This document shows positions 16,987-25,029 of a DNA stretch of 30,091 nt, one piece after another (positions within the stretch are counted from its first letter, which is position 1; each line of letters starts with the position of its first letter). The notes under the pieces are model-generated. The model had not been told where the DNA came from. It saw nothing but the letters and a program-made list of their open reading frames with translations, and searched no databases. This stretch comes from Symbiodinium natans (lineage: Eukaryota > Sar > Dinophyceae > Suessiales > Symbiodiniaceae), in the NCBI GenBank assembly GCA_905221605.1, contig CAJNDS010001181.1, forward strand, positions 1-30,091. The letters are read 5' to 3'. Both the position numbers and the translations under genes were made by a program.

Positions 16987-17659
16987 TATTTTTTTAAAGG
17001 TTTTGTGGGATTTTATGTCTGAGTGCCCTCTTGTACGTGACAAAAGCACTAACATGGGCAATCCAGCACACCGCATTATGTGTTTCTCTCATCTGGTGGG
17101 CGATGAACGAAATGTCCTGATGCTTGCGAGCGAGAGACGTGACAAAATACTCTCTAGGTCCTGCTTTGCACAAATTTGAACAACATTGATATATTATCCA
17201 TGAATTCCGTGCTCCCAGCCACATGGTTTGAAAAGCATGGATTTTTTGGAAAACATTGGTTTTACCGATGTTTTTCGGCTCAATCCTTCAAAAACATTGG
17301 TAAAACCAATGTTATCCATGAATTTCGTGCTCATTTTTTGGAAAACGTCGGTTTTGCCAATGTTTTTCAGCTCCATCCTTCAACAACATTGGCGAAACCA
17401 ATGTTTTTTTCCATGATTTCGTGATCTGAGGCTCTCTCCCAGCCACCATTTCTCGAGGAGGTACCAAAAGCAAACTCGAATCCTGCAAAATCTCGAGAGA
17501 GTACCAAAACCTCCATATAATCAATCACGCCCCAATACGCAAGACAGGACATCTATCCTGAAAACTATACCTTAGCTAGGGTATCTCAAGCAGTCATCCC
17601 CCAACAAGCAAAACCTAATATCTATACTAAACACTGTACCTTGGCAACATATTTTAAGA

Positions 17660-18325
17660 CATCACGCCCTAATGTTCCTACCAATCTAATAAGGCTCCTA
17701 TCAATTTAAACAGGGTTCTTATTCATGTTACTAGGATTCGCAAAGGGTTTTAATTAATTTTAAGGATTAGGCTCATATTAGTTTAGTAGGATTCTTATTA
17801 GTTCTTGTTAAAGGCTTCTATTGTTTTTTCAGGCCTATTGGTTCCTATTCATTTTAGTAAGATTCCTTCTCGTTTTAATAGGATTCCTGTGAATTGCAAC
17901 CCGGGTTCTTTCTGATTTGTCAAGGGTTCCTATTCATTTTAATCGGCTTCCGTCCTATTATCTGTTATCCGGTTCCGATATTTCAATAGAGGATTCCTAT
18001 TCATTTTCATAGGATTCCAATAAAGTTTCATAGGGTTCCTAATTATTTTAATAAGGCCCCTACTCATGTGATAAGATTCCTACAAATTTTAATCAGATTC
18101 TTGTTCATGTTAATGGGATTCGTATTAATATTAATAGGAATCTCATTCACTTTAAAGGGGTTCCTATTGGTTTAGGCTCATGAAGGATTCTTATTTTTTG
18201 TGAAGGGCCTCCAATTCATGTTAAGAGGCTTCCTATTGACTTTACGGCTCCGATTGATTTAACATAGGGTTCCTGCGGATTTAAATAGAGGATTCCTATT
18301 GTTGTTTCTAGGATTCCAATAAATC
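17660..18325. repeat. Degenerate ~30-bp tandem repeat (GGATTCCTATTCATTTTAATA-like)
   Basis: About twenty imperfect copies of a unit of roughly 25-33 bp with the core GGATTCCTATTNATTTTAATA follow each other. Clear copies start near 17834, 17865, 17930, 17990 and 18020. They are much more diverged than the duplication beside them, so they are an older minisatellite. No gene is visible here. Confidence 0.75.
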
Positions 18326-18329
18326 TGGC

Positions 18330-19544
18330 TCATTTATATTGAAAACGGGGACAGGACATACACCGTATCGCTGCTTTGTGTTGGCGCACTTGCATGTTGC
18401 GCATGACTCGCGATTTTGTTTTTATAAAATAGGGGTACGCTGTGAGTGTTTTTAAAATATCTTTAAACAAATGGAAAAGGTGCACTCCCACAGCGTCCCG
18501 GTCTCTTAATTTACTTGCTGATTTAACAACATTCATATTAATCTCGGTTCCGTCAGTGCTGAAAGTTTGACTTAGTGTGTGATACATAGGATAAACAATT
18601 TTCAATGAACCACCTTGTAAAAGATGGGAGGTAATATTATTATTTACTTGACTGTCTAGCGTTACTACTTCTGCTCTTACAATCAGCGAGTTCAGTTCCC
18701 ATAATGTGCTTGTGTCGCCCGTTGTGAAATAATGACCGTATCTATCCCCCTTACTATCGCTGTAATCACCTGCTGTTACAACTGGTTTAATAATTGGTGC
18801 TTCTGGGTCTGATGATAAAGTGACTTCAATTTCTAAAGGAGCATAACGAACTGGTAGATAATAATTACTCTCTAGGAAACCGCATTTAAATTTATGACCT
18901 AATCTTACATATTCACCTCCACGAATTCCTGACATAGAATGACGAGTGTATCTATTGCCAATATCACCAAAAGCGTTAAAGTCACGATAATTTTTGTTTC
19001 CAGTGGGCGCCGCTTCTACAGTGGTGCTTGTAGATGGATTAGTTGTAGTAGGGTCATAATCTATTCCTACAAACTGTTCCAAACCATTAGCGTATTTATG
19101 TCGCCAGTCATCGTCCCAACGAGGATTAGCCGCGCTTTCAATATCATCAGAGTGTCTAGCATCGGCAGATTTAAACGAGTTGTATAACTCACAATGTCTA
19201 TTATATTGGTCAATGTCTTGAACTAACTGACCTCCTACGGAACATCTATAACGAGCGAAGAAACCGTGAAGACCAGACAGGGGTCGTAAGAAATGACTTT
19301 CTACATCATTGTTCTTTAAATTAGCAAATAAACGGATACTAGATAAATCTAAATAAGTCCCGTCTTCACCTGTAATGTAAAACCTAATATTTAAATTTCC
19401 GCTTCCGTCACTTTTATAAACGTTGCTACCGCTCGGGAAATAATTTACATGTCGGCGATCTACGGCGTATTGAGCTGTTTTTGGTAATCCAAAGTCTAAC
19501 GCTGGGCTCATAACATCACTTGCTTCTGCTACTAAATTATCCAT
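18330..19544 (-). CDS. MCP: Major capsid protein, N-terminal part (double jelly roll, interrupted)
   Basis: The capsid-derived part is 18506-19544 (346 codons); the remaining residues down to 18330 are read-through into the inserted element, giving a 404-residue frame. Family signs are the N-terminal VNYFPSG...NLNIRFYI strand, YRCSVGGQLVQDIDQYNRHCELYN near residues 105-128, and the GFLESNYYLPVRYAPLEIEVTLSSDPEAP segment that Polinton capsid proteins carry between the barrels. It forms hexon-like trimers that build the icosahedral shell. The ATG at 19544 follows a TCTAA-containing AT-rich promoter. A truncated product would keep the first barrel but lose most of the second and so should not assemble. 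The C-terminal part is at 15144-15726. Confidence 0.87.
   Translation of the reverse strand: MDNLVAEASDVMSPALDFGLPKTAQYAVDRRHVNYFPSGSNVYKSDGSGNLNIRFYITGEDGTYLDLSSIRLFANLKNNDVESHFLRPLSGLHGFFARYRCSVGGQLVQDIDQYNRHCELYNSFKSADARHSDDIESAANPRWDDDWRHKYANGLEQFVGIDYDPTTTNPSTSTTVEAAPTGNKNYRDFNAFGDIGNRYTRHSMSGIRGGEYVRLGHKFKCGFLESNYYLPVRYAPLEIEVTLSSDPEAPIIKPVVTAGDYSDSKGDRYGHYFTTGDTSTLWELNSLIVRAEVVTLDSQVNNNITSHLLQGGSLKIVYPMYHTLSQTFSTDGTEINMNVVKSASKLRDRDAVGVHLFHLFKDILKTLTAYPYFIKTKSRVMRNMQVRQHKAAIRCMSCPRFQYK
18506..18513. repeat. 8-bp target-site duplication, right copy (TTAATTTA)
   Basis: This copy is identical to 15719-15726. It lies directly outside the right terminus of the transposon inserted in the capsid gene. 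Confidence 0.85.
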
Positions 19545-19567
19545 TATTATATAAACTAGATTAGATT

Positions 19568-19786
19568 TTAATATTCTTTAGATTTCTTTTTATCAGTTTC
19601 AGGTGGCAAAATCTTTTTAGTTTTAATATCATTATTTTTTATAATTATTTCTTGCTTTTCTTCTAGCATGTCCTTAATCATATTGTAATCTTTTTTGTTA
19701 ATATCCCTTTGTATTATGCTATTTAACTTATTTGCCTTCCCGTTTAGTATTAACTCTTTATATGGCTGATACTTAGATTTGTTCAT
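19568..19786 (-). CDS. Small basic protein upstream of the capsid gene (72 aa)
   Basis: This is a short Lys-, Ile- and Asn-rich protein. Residues 1-16 read MNKSKYQPYKELILNG; a charged helix DMLEEKQEIIIKN follows and a Lys-rich tail closes it. It lies between the lipase-like gene (14-bp gap) and the capsid gene (23-bp gap), all on the minus strand, and has its own TCTAAACAATATTA ahead of the ATG. That compact placement suggests a small virion or assembly protein. No family is recognised. Confidence 0.55.
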   Translation of the reverse strand: MNKSKYQPYKELILNGKANKLNSIIQRDINKKDYNMIKDMLEEKQEIIIKNNDIKTKKILPPETDKKKSKEY

Positions 19787-19800
19787 TAATATTGTTTAGA

Positions 19801-20769
19801 TTATTTGTTCCAATTTTGTATTTGAATATTTCTTGCCACTTGAGCGCTATCATCCACTCCTTGTTCAAAACTACCCTGTGTAGTCATATTTTTAAACTTA
19901 TGTGCCTCCGATGGGTTTATTGTTCCGGTTTCAACTTTGATTGCGTTCCTATCTAAAGCACTGATTACATCCCCTTTATTTGAAAATCTTAACGCGTGTG
20001 GGTTCTTCTGGCGATTACCAAAGGAAATAAAAGGGGCATTATAAGTCGTTGTTATATACTTTTGATTGTTCCTGTTGTTTATTTCTTGAAGAACGGAACT
20101 GCCAAGGCTATGTCCCACCAAACGAGTAACGTCTGGGTTTTTCTCCAACTCTGCCATTACATCCTTGTATTTCTCCGACATTTGAACATTATGTGTAGGT
20201 ATTAAAAATATATCACTGAAAACATCATTTACTTTAGAACCAAAACCGGATTTACCACCCGTGCCTGAAATATATAGCGTGTTTCCTTGCTTGAATAATC
20301 CTGTGTTTCTAGCGTAGGCAGTTTGTAATCCCTTAACGTCATCAATGCTGTTTTCATTTTCAACATTAACGACTTCTCTGTATTTAGGGTCGTATCGTGC
20401 CACCGATGTGTTAAAATGTTTGTTAACATCCTCTGCTCTAGTTAATAGTCTCTTCTTTCTTAACTCTTCTCGCGTTAATTCTTGTTGTGCTTCTTCCTCT
20501 CTTTCCCTTCTTTCATGCCTTGCTCTCTCCATATCCTTACCTGCCTCTGACGCTAGATACTTTCCCGCTCCTGTGTTTAAATTATTAATTCTCCCTCGTC
20601 CTTGTAAAGCATCTTCTAGAATGTTTGTTATGCTACCTCGCCCGTCTTGAAAACCTCTTAACGCTTGTTGTTCCATCGTTGCCTCTCTCGCTATCCCACC
20701 TCCTGCTCTTGCTGTTTGTAACCCTCTTAATATTTCTGCTACTCTGACACCTACATTAACACCTGCCAT
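19801..20769 (-). CDS. Lipase-like alpha/beta hydrolase in the virion gene cluster (322 aa)
   Basis: Residues 165-295 look like a class 3 lipase fold. An ISGTGGK strand near 167 is followed by the nucleophile elbow LVGHSLGSSV with Ser221. Asp267 in SNKGDVISAL and His290 in SEAHKF lie at the expected distances for a Ser-Asp-His triad. The first 110 residues are Gly/Ala/Arg-rich and then a long charged helix (ERARHERREREEEAQQEL), unlike secreted lipases and without a signal peptide. This suggests a virion-resident protein. Position between capsid and penton genes supports that. A membrane-lysing role in entry, analogous in principle to the phospholipase of parvoviruses, is inference. The gene is intact and divergent from penton. 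Confidence 0.75.
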   Translation of the reverse strand: MAGVNVGVRVAEILRGLQTARAGGGIAREATMEQQALRGFQDGRGSITNILEDALQGRGRINNLNTGAGKYLASEAGKDMERARHERREREEEAQQELTREELRKKRLLTRAEDVNKHFNTSVARYDPKYREVVNVENENSIDDVKGLQTAYARNTGLFKQGNTLYISGTGGKSGFGSKVNDVFSDIFLIPTHNVQMSEKYKDVMAELEKNPDVTRLVGHSLGSSVLQEINNRNNQKYITTTYNAPFISFGNRQKNPHALRFSNKGDVISALDRNAIKVETGTINPSEAHKFKNMTTQGSFEQGVDDSAQVARNIQIQNWNK

Positions 20770-20811
20770 TAATTATAATATTAATTATAAATTTTCTAAC
20801 ATTAATTAATA
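20770..20811. promoter_or_regulatory. Bidirectional late-type promoter (42 bp) between lipase and penton genes
   Basis: Forty-two almost pure A/T bases separate the divergent starts. On the plus strand TTTTCTAACATTAATTAATA runs up to the penton ATG and resembles TTTCTAATTATTAATA ahead of the ATPase. Confidence 0.5.
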
Positions 20812-21672
20812 ATGCTTTCAAATCGTAAATTGACTTATTCAAAGGTGTTTGTTGATAGTGGAGAAAGACTGCCCCAAAGCAGTAGCAGTAGTGATTTTAT
20901 AATTGAACTAAATGAAAACTTAGAAACCTTCCCAAATACCGTTATGTATGTAACAGATGAAGTAATACCTCAAAGTTATTATACTACCCCTGAAGGATTT
21001 TATCAATACTTTTGTTTAATTTTGTATAAAACTAGCACTGGTGAAATTGAAAGGTTTTGTAAGATTGACGTTAAAAATCAGGTCTTCTTTGCCTCACAAT
21101 TAATCGCTAATATTATAGCACAACTTAATGCCTTAAATAGCGACATTCAAGCGGACTTATTTACTTCATCTTATGACAGCGACCAAAGAAACGCAGTAAT
21201 AACAATAACACTTAACACCTTTAGTTTTAAAATTCCTACTGATGAAGAACTAAAGGGCATCTTATGGCACAATACAACACCCAGTGACCCATCTTATATA
21301 ATTGATGACCCAATGAGTATTAACAAACTAATAGGCAATTATGAAATTAAAGCAATGACCAACACATCATGGACAAGTGGTTTATTTAACTTAAATCCTT
21401 TCAACTCGGTTTATATCATTTGTAGCGAGTTAAGCGACTACCACTATTCAGCGCCTAATAGTTTTTCAAACGCCATCATAAAGAAAATTAACATGATGTA
21501 TAATGTCGGAGGCGTTACGGTTTCAAGCTCACCTCCTTTGATGAACGATTTTATAGATGTTAGTAACAGAAGTTTTAAGCGCTTACGATTTAGAATAACC
21601 GATGCGAGGGGCAAAACAATAGACTTTCACAATACCCCAATAAGTTTTAGTCTCCTCTTTGTAAATTTATAA
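20812..21672 (+). CDS. Penton / minor capsid protein (286 aa)
   Basis: The product resembles the single-jelly-roll minor capsid (penton) protein of Polintons and virophages. The N-terminus YSKVFVDSGERLPQSSSSSD, followed by FIIELNENLETF and YVTDEVIPQSYYT, is the usual first strand pair. The last 30 residues (FKRLRFRITDARG...ISFSLLFV) are the usual closing strands of this family. The length is normal. Pentons fill the fivefold vertices and make a plausible seat for the S74 fibre. The gene is intact, starts a plus-strand block running to the integrase, and has a TCTAA-type promoter. The match is from pattern memory, not a search. Confidence 0.78.
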   Translation: MLSNRKLTYSKVFVDSGERLPQSSSSSDFIIELNENLETFPNTVMYVTDEVIPQSYYTTPEGFYQYFCLILYKTSTGEIERFCKIDVKNQVFFASQLIANIIAQLNALNSDIQADLFTSSYDSDQRNAVITITLNTFSFKIPTDEELKGILWHNTTPSDPSYIIDDPMSINKLIGNYEIKAMTNTSWTSGLFNLNPFNSVYIICSELSDYHYSAPNSFSNAIIKKINMMYNVGGVTVSSSPPLMNDFIDVSNRSFKRLRFRITDARGKTIDFHNTPISFSLLFVNL

Positions 21673-21764
21673 ATTAAAAAAGGTAACAATATAAGCAGTA
21701 TCTTTAAGTATCTATTTTATTTCCATTTCATTAAAAATAGAAATAATATAGAATAATATATAAG

Positions 21765-22328
21765 ATGAGTGATGAAGATAATAAAAATGAAGAAGATACC
21801 AATATAGTAAATGAAGAAGCACCTGAACCACAACCAGATGTTAAAACAGTTGATGTTAAGCAAGAAGCACCCAAAGAACCAGAACAAGAGTTTAAAAACA
21901 AAACGGACAGGATGAAAAACAAAAAGGTTAATTGTAAAGACTGCGGAGCAAACTTAACGCTAAAGACTTTAAGATACTCACATAAATGCTCCAAACTAGA
22001 AGATAAAGCCATAAAACCAAAACCTAAAGGAAAAGCAAAGCCTAAGGCAGTGGCAATACAACAACAACCAACATACGCAAACGAAATTATACATAATGAA
22101 GTTATACATAATGAAGTTATACCACAGGAAAGCGAACCGGTGTATTTACAACAGGTTAAACAACAAGTAAGAGCACCAGAACCACCACCAGTTATTAAAT
22201 CACCACAAGAAATTATTAACGATAATTTCAAACTGATACAACAAGAGTATATGAATAAAAGAAGAGAGAAGGCAAATGCCTTAACGCAGAGTATGTTTGT
22301 AGGAGGATTAAGAAGTAAAAGGCGATAA
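21765..22328 (+). CDS. Zinc-knuckle protein with charged and Pro-rich flanks (187 aa)
   Basis: The first 50 residues are acidic and Pro/Glu/Val-rich and probably disordered. A compact metal-binding motif follows, CKDCGANLTLKTLRYSHKC (residues about 57-75), of a type seen repeatedly in Polinton and giant-virus proteins next to capsid genes. A Lys/Pro-rich linker comes next, then three tandem copies of a five-residue repeat around NEIIHNEVIHNEV (15-bp DNA repeats). The end is a helix, IINDNFKLIQQEYMNKRREK, and a basic tail RSKRR. It could contact nucleic acid within the virion; that is inference. It is intact. Confidence 0.65.
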   Translation: MSDEDNKNEEDTNIVNEEAPEPQPDVKTVDVKQEAPKEPEQEFKNKTDRMKNKKVNCKDCGANLTLKTLRYSHKCSKLEDKAIKPKPKGKAKPKAVAIQQQPTYANEIIHNEVIHNEVIPQESEPVYLQQVKQQVRAPEPPPVIKSPQEIINDNFKLIQQEYMNKRREKANALTQSMFVGGLRSKRR

Positions 22329-22353
22329 TAATAAAATCTAAAGTAAATATATA

Positions 22354-22688
22354 ATGTTTCTAGGAAGTATAATAAACGACTAAAGCGGAAACAACATCCT
22401 GATGATGTTAAAGGTTTTAAGATAAGCACATCAACTAAACAATATAGCCCTTTTGAACTTCAAGATACAAGATATTTAGAACATTTAAGAGACCATATGA
22501 AATTAAGAGAAACATATCAAGGTAGTTTGCTAAAGCGCAATGAACTATTAGAGAGTAACAAGCGTAAGAACTACCAACAAGAGTTAGACCGTTTAATGAA
22601 TGAACTACATAGACCGAACTTACCACATTCAAGTATAGAGCATATGAAAAAGCGAATTGAAGAACTTAAAAAATTAACCGTTGTTTAA
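22354..22688 (+). CDS. Basic coiled-coil protein, frame break just after the start (about 111 aa)
   Basis: A TCTAA-type promoter (TCTAAAGTAAATATATA) leads to an ATG at 22354, but that frame stops after nine codons. Beginning within the next few bases, a second frame stays open to 22688 and encodes a basic, helical protein (KRLKRKQHPDD..., then a coiled coil ending KKRIEELKKLTVV). The best reading is one gene with a one-base indel in the TTT run right after the ATG. Alternatively translation starts at the internal ATG at 22497 (63 residues). A hypothetical virion or DNA-binding protein; no family recognised. Confidence 0.5.
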
Positions 22689-22724
22689 ATAAAAATATTA
22701 ATCTAAATATATTTATATAAACTA

Positions 22725-23777
22725 ATGACAACTAAAACAGCAAGATTTGAGTTAATAAACCCTTATCAAAAATATGGATTGAAACGAAAACCTACATTCA
22801 ACGAGATTTTAGGTTTAATCAGTGAAGACCAACAACTATTAAGACCATTTCCTGACAGAACGGCAACGCAATTTAGGAACAGTCCGCAAGGTAGTTTCTT
22901 TGATGGTGCCGACCATGTTGAATTGTTAAAGGAACAACAAAACCGAATAATGGATAGACAAATGCGTCAGATGATGCTACAACGACAGTCACAACAAAAC
23001 GGACAAACATTTCATGTAGAGCAACACCGCGACGCTTCAGGAAGTGCTACACCCATTGAGACAGTTCAAGGCGACTCGGGAATGGTTACGCCACAATCAA
23101 TAGGTTCAGATGTAGATGTTAGAACATACCTAGCAAGAGAACCAGAGCAAAGAAGAAGACAAACAGAGCAACGACAACAAGAGGTGGGACAACGCCATAG
23201 TCAAGCAGTAAATAGGTTAAACGATACACTTACTCATAACATGTTAAATCGTGGATTTACAGGTTTATTAGATATGCCACGACTAGAAACACCACCAGAA
23301 GAAGAAGATGTATCAACAGAAGAATTAATACCAGACGATGAATATGAAGAATTAACGATGTATGAGAAAGGAGTCTTCAATTTCAGTAATGATTGGAAAT
23401 CTGTTTTGATTAATAAAAGTATAACTATTGATGGTATAATGTTTCAATTATTTTATCGTGATTTATTAACTGATGAAATAACAAGACAAGTTGAAAATGA
23501 ACCTAACGATATGTCAAAAAAGCTGTATTTATTAACATTAATTGATGATTTAATTAAAGATGGTAATTGGAACACATTAGCAGACGCAAATAAACTTAAA
23601 ACGAAGAAGAATGAATGGAAAAATATTAAGAGAAACCGGTCAAGTAGTAGTGGTGGTGTTGTTCGTCAGTTTTTATCAAGTGCGGGGTCGGCGGCATCAT
23701 CTGCGCTTTCGGCAGGATTACAGGAGGTAGGAAAGGGAGCAGTAAAGGGAGCAATAGGTGCCATGACAGGAACTTAA
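22725..23777 (+). CDS. Probable virion protein with Gln-rich middle and Gly/Ala-rich C-terminus (350 aa)
   Basis: The N-terminus (FELINPYQKYGLKRKPTFNE, then LISEDQQLLRPFPDR and NSPQGSFFDG) is distinctive and resembles proteins I associate with Polinton-type elements, though no function is assigned. Residues 75-170 are Gln/Arg-rich and helical. Residues 185-210 are acidic. A conserved-looking globular part follows (YEKGVFNFSNDWKSVLINKSITIDGIMFQLFYRDLL). The last 45 residues are Ser/Gly/Ala-rich and amphipathic (SSAGSAASSALSAGLQEVGK onwards), a type of tail often used for membrane interaction. It is intact, in the late block, with TCTAAATATATTTATATAA upstream. Confidence 0.65.
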   Translation: MTTKTARFELINPYQKYGLKRKPTFNEILGLISEDQQLLRPFPDRTATQFRNSPQGSFFDGADHVELLKEQQNRIMDRQMRQMMLQRQSQQNGQTFHVEQHRDASGSATPIETVQGDSGMVTPQSIGSDVDVRTYLAREPEQRRRQTEQRQQEVGQRHSQAVNRLNDTLTHNMLNRGFTGLLDMPRLETPPEEEDVSTEELIPDDEYEELTMYEKGVFNFSNDWKSVLINKSITIDGIMFQLFYRDLLTDEITRQVENEPNDMSKKLYLLTLIDDLIKDGNWNTLADANKLKTKKNEWKNIKRNRSSSSGGVVRQFLSSAGSAASSALSAGLQEVGKGAVKGAIGAMTGT

Positions 23778-23797
23778 TTTTTCTTATCTTATAATAT

Positions 23798-24574
23798 ATG
23801 TATAAACGACTAAATTTATATAAAAATAAACTACCAAAAAGGAAAAGGAGAGTATCCGATGATGATGTTTATATTAAAGGTATGTATAACCCATTTTTAG
23901 ATACTACAGGTTATGAAGTTGAAGATATACGAGAAAGTGGCATAACAACAGCAGATAAGGGAGTTTTAGCGGATTACCCAGATTTTGAAGGTATAGGGTG
24001 GATATTTGATAGTGAAATTAAAGATTATGAAAGTTTGTTAAAGGATAGAAGAAACAAAATGACACAAACATTTAGGTATATGCTGAAACAGAACAGTATC
24101 TCATCGCCATCGGAGCCGTCAGAACCGTCAGAACCCAGTTCAATGCCTAGCGGGCTACCTAATAATGTCAGTCGTAGTAGTTCAAGTCAGTCATCACAAC
24201 CACAACAAAGAAGTCAAATTATGGATGATTTAAGAAGATTAAGAGAGTTTTTTAGTTTTGGTGGTGGTGCTGATGAAGATGAAGACGATGAAGAAAACGA
24301 AGAAGCACAAGCAAGTAATAAGAATAATCCAACGCCTCCACAATCCAGTAGTTCATCTTCATCGTCAAGGCGTTCAAGTAATGCAGCGCTACCAGTTTAT
24401 CAAACAGTAACACCACCGCAAAGTGTAAGAAGTTCGCCACCACAAAGTGTAAGAAGTTCGCCACCTCAAAGCGTTCCAAGTTCAAGAAGAAGTAACAACA
24501 GCGCGCGACCATCAACAGTTTTAAGCAGTTCAACAAGCGTAGCATCAACAATAGATTATGGTTTTAATCAGTAA
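23798..24574 (+). CDS. Probable virion-associated protein with Ser/Pro low-complexity tail (258 aa)
   Basis: The first 100 residues are ordered: a basic start (KNKLPKRKRR), MYNPFLDTTGYEVEDIRESGI and a DFEGIGWIFDSEIKDYESLLKDR helix. After residue 105 it is low complexity. This comprises repeated PSEPSEPSEPS, an acidic ADEDEDDEENEE run near 165-178, poly-Ser, and three copies of PPQSVRSS encoded by an imperfect 24-bp DNA repeat. Such tails are common in tegument-like or DNA-condensing virion proteins, but no specific function can be assigned. It follows the 22725 gene by 20 bp. A strong hairpin lies just downstream. Confidence 0.6.
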   Translation: MYKRLNLYKNKLPKRKRRVSDDDVYIKGMYNPFLDTTGYEVEDIRESGITTADKGVLADYPDFEGIGWIFDSEIKDYESLLKDRRNKMTQTFRYMLKQNSISSPSEPSEPSEPSSMPSGLPNNVSRSSSSQSSQPQQRSQIMDDLRRLREFFSFGGGADEDEDDEENEEAQASNKNNPTPPQSSSSSSSSRRSSNAALPVYQTVTPPQSVRSSPPQSVRSSPPQSVPSSRRSNNSARPSTVLSSSTSVASTIDYGFNQ

Positions 24575-24588
24575 GAAAATTATAATGA

Positions 24589-24640
24589 GATATTTCTTTT
24601 ATCGCTTATGCTTTAGCATAAGCAACTTAAAGAAATATTC
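24589..24640 (+). terminator. Strong hairpin after the 23798 gene (possible transcript-end signal)
   Basis: The core GCTTATGCTTTAGCATAAGC is a perfect 8-bp stem with a TTTA loop. Outer arms GATATTTCTTT and AAAGAAATATTC extend it. It lies 14 bp after the stop of the 258-aa gene and before the next ATG at 24658. Mimiviruses end transcripts at such palindromes; here that use is only suggested. Confidence 0.6.
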
Positions 24641-24657
24641 ATATTATTAATTAAATA

Positions 24658-25029
24658 ATGACTAACTACTTCGTAGGTAATGACGGAATAAAAACAACAA
24701 TTAATGACGATTTATTTGACCTGTTATGGAATAGTATTGATAGTGGGGATATTTCAACTACTGATAGTGAAAGTGATAAGTGTATCAAGAAAGAAAAGAA
24801 GAAAATTTATAATGATAGGTTGAACCAGAAGTATAAAGAAGAAGATTATTTTAATGATTATTATAAGAAAAACAGTAAGAGTTATGTATGTGAAAGATGT
24901 GGTAAAACAATAACAAGTAACAGTAATAAAGCAAAGCATCAGAGCACCGAAAGGTGTAAGAGAATTTATGAAGAGAAGCAACAAAAAGAAATAGAGAAAA
25001 CATTAGTGAGGAAAATTGTAGGTTTATAA
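24658..25029 (+). CDS. C2H2-type zinc-finger protein (123 aa)
   Basis: The N-terminal half is acidic (DLLWNSIDSGDISTTDSESD) and the middle is Lys/Tyr-rich. A single finger follows (CERCGKTITSNSNKAKHQSTERC, residues about 78-100) and a charged helical end. The finger resembles the C-terminal fingers of the two GIY-YIG proteins of this element (CxC/CxxCG...H...C), which suggests a shared module. It lies upstream of the integrase gene (52-bp gap) and could be a DNA-binding accessory or transcription factor; that is inference. It is intact. Confidence 0.65.
   Translation: MTNYFVGNDGIKTTINDDLFDLLWNSIDSGDISTTDSESDKCIKKEKKKIYNDRLNQKYKEEDYFNDYYKKNSKSYVCERCGKTITSNSNKAKHQSTERCKRIYEEKQQKEIEKTLVRKIVGL

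Larger units (their letters stand above)
15787..17627 (+). repeat. Near-identical tandem duplication of about 0.92 kb
   Basis: Unit 1 runs from about 15787 to 16710 and unit 2 from about 16711 to 17627. Both start at AACCTAAAAAAACACGAAAG and end at CCTAATATCTATAC. Long stretches match at a constant offset of 916 bp. Differences are confined to the lengths of A/T runs, one base near the start (GGTATAAT against GGGATAAT) and one extra T near 17408. Each unit also holds three related subrepeats starting CCATGAATTCCGTGCTC or close variants, and AACATTGGTAAAACCAATGTT-type palindromes. Open frames in this region are chance products. Confidence 0.9.
15727..18505. mobile_element. Non-autonomous inverted-repeat DNA transposon inserted in the capsid gene (2,779 bp)
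   Basis: The left end begins GAAAAT and the right end (complement) GAGACC; both then continue GGGACGCTGTGGGAGTGCAC, giving 26-bp termini with three mismatches. An exact 8-bp duplication flanks them. No transposase or other credible gene is inside. The content is a 0.92-kb tandem duplication, long hairpins and a degraded 30-bp tandem repeat. An 8-bp duplication fits hAT, P, MULE or Zisupton-like families; the termini do not decide among them. A second terminus-like motif (GGGGTACGCTGTGAGTG, 18432-18448) lies just inside the right end. The richer GC content of parts of it and the host-type repeats suggest a host transposon that entered after the virus integrated. Confidence 0.88.

Noticed and set aside
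15724-17552. Open frames with KKTKKT and FFWFFW repeats, and others inside the transposon
   Set aside because: They translate 9-bp A/T tracts and hairpin arms on both strands; none has a domain or a transposase motif.
15727-18505. Intron in the capsid gene
   Set aside because: Inverted termini and an exact 8-bp direct duplication fit a transposon; no GT/AG borders lie at the ends of the insert.
20229-20429. Minus-strand 66-aa frame within the lipase-like gene
   Set aside because: It overlaps the lipase frame completely in another phase and has no family features.
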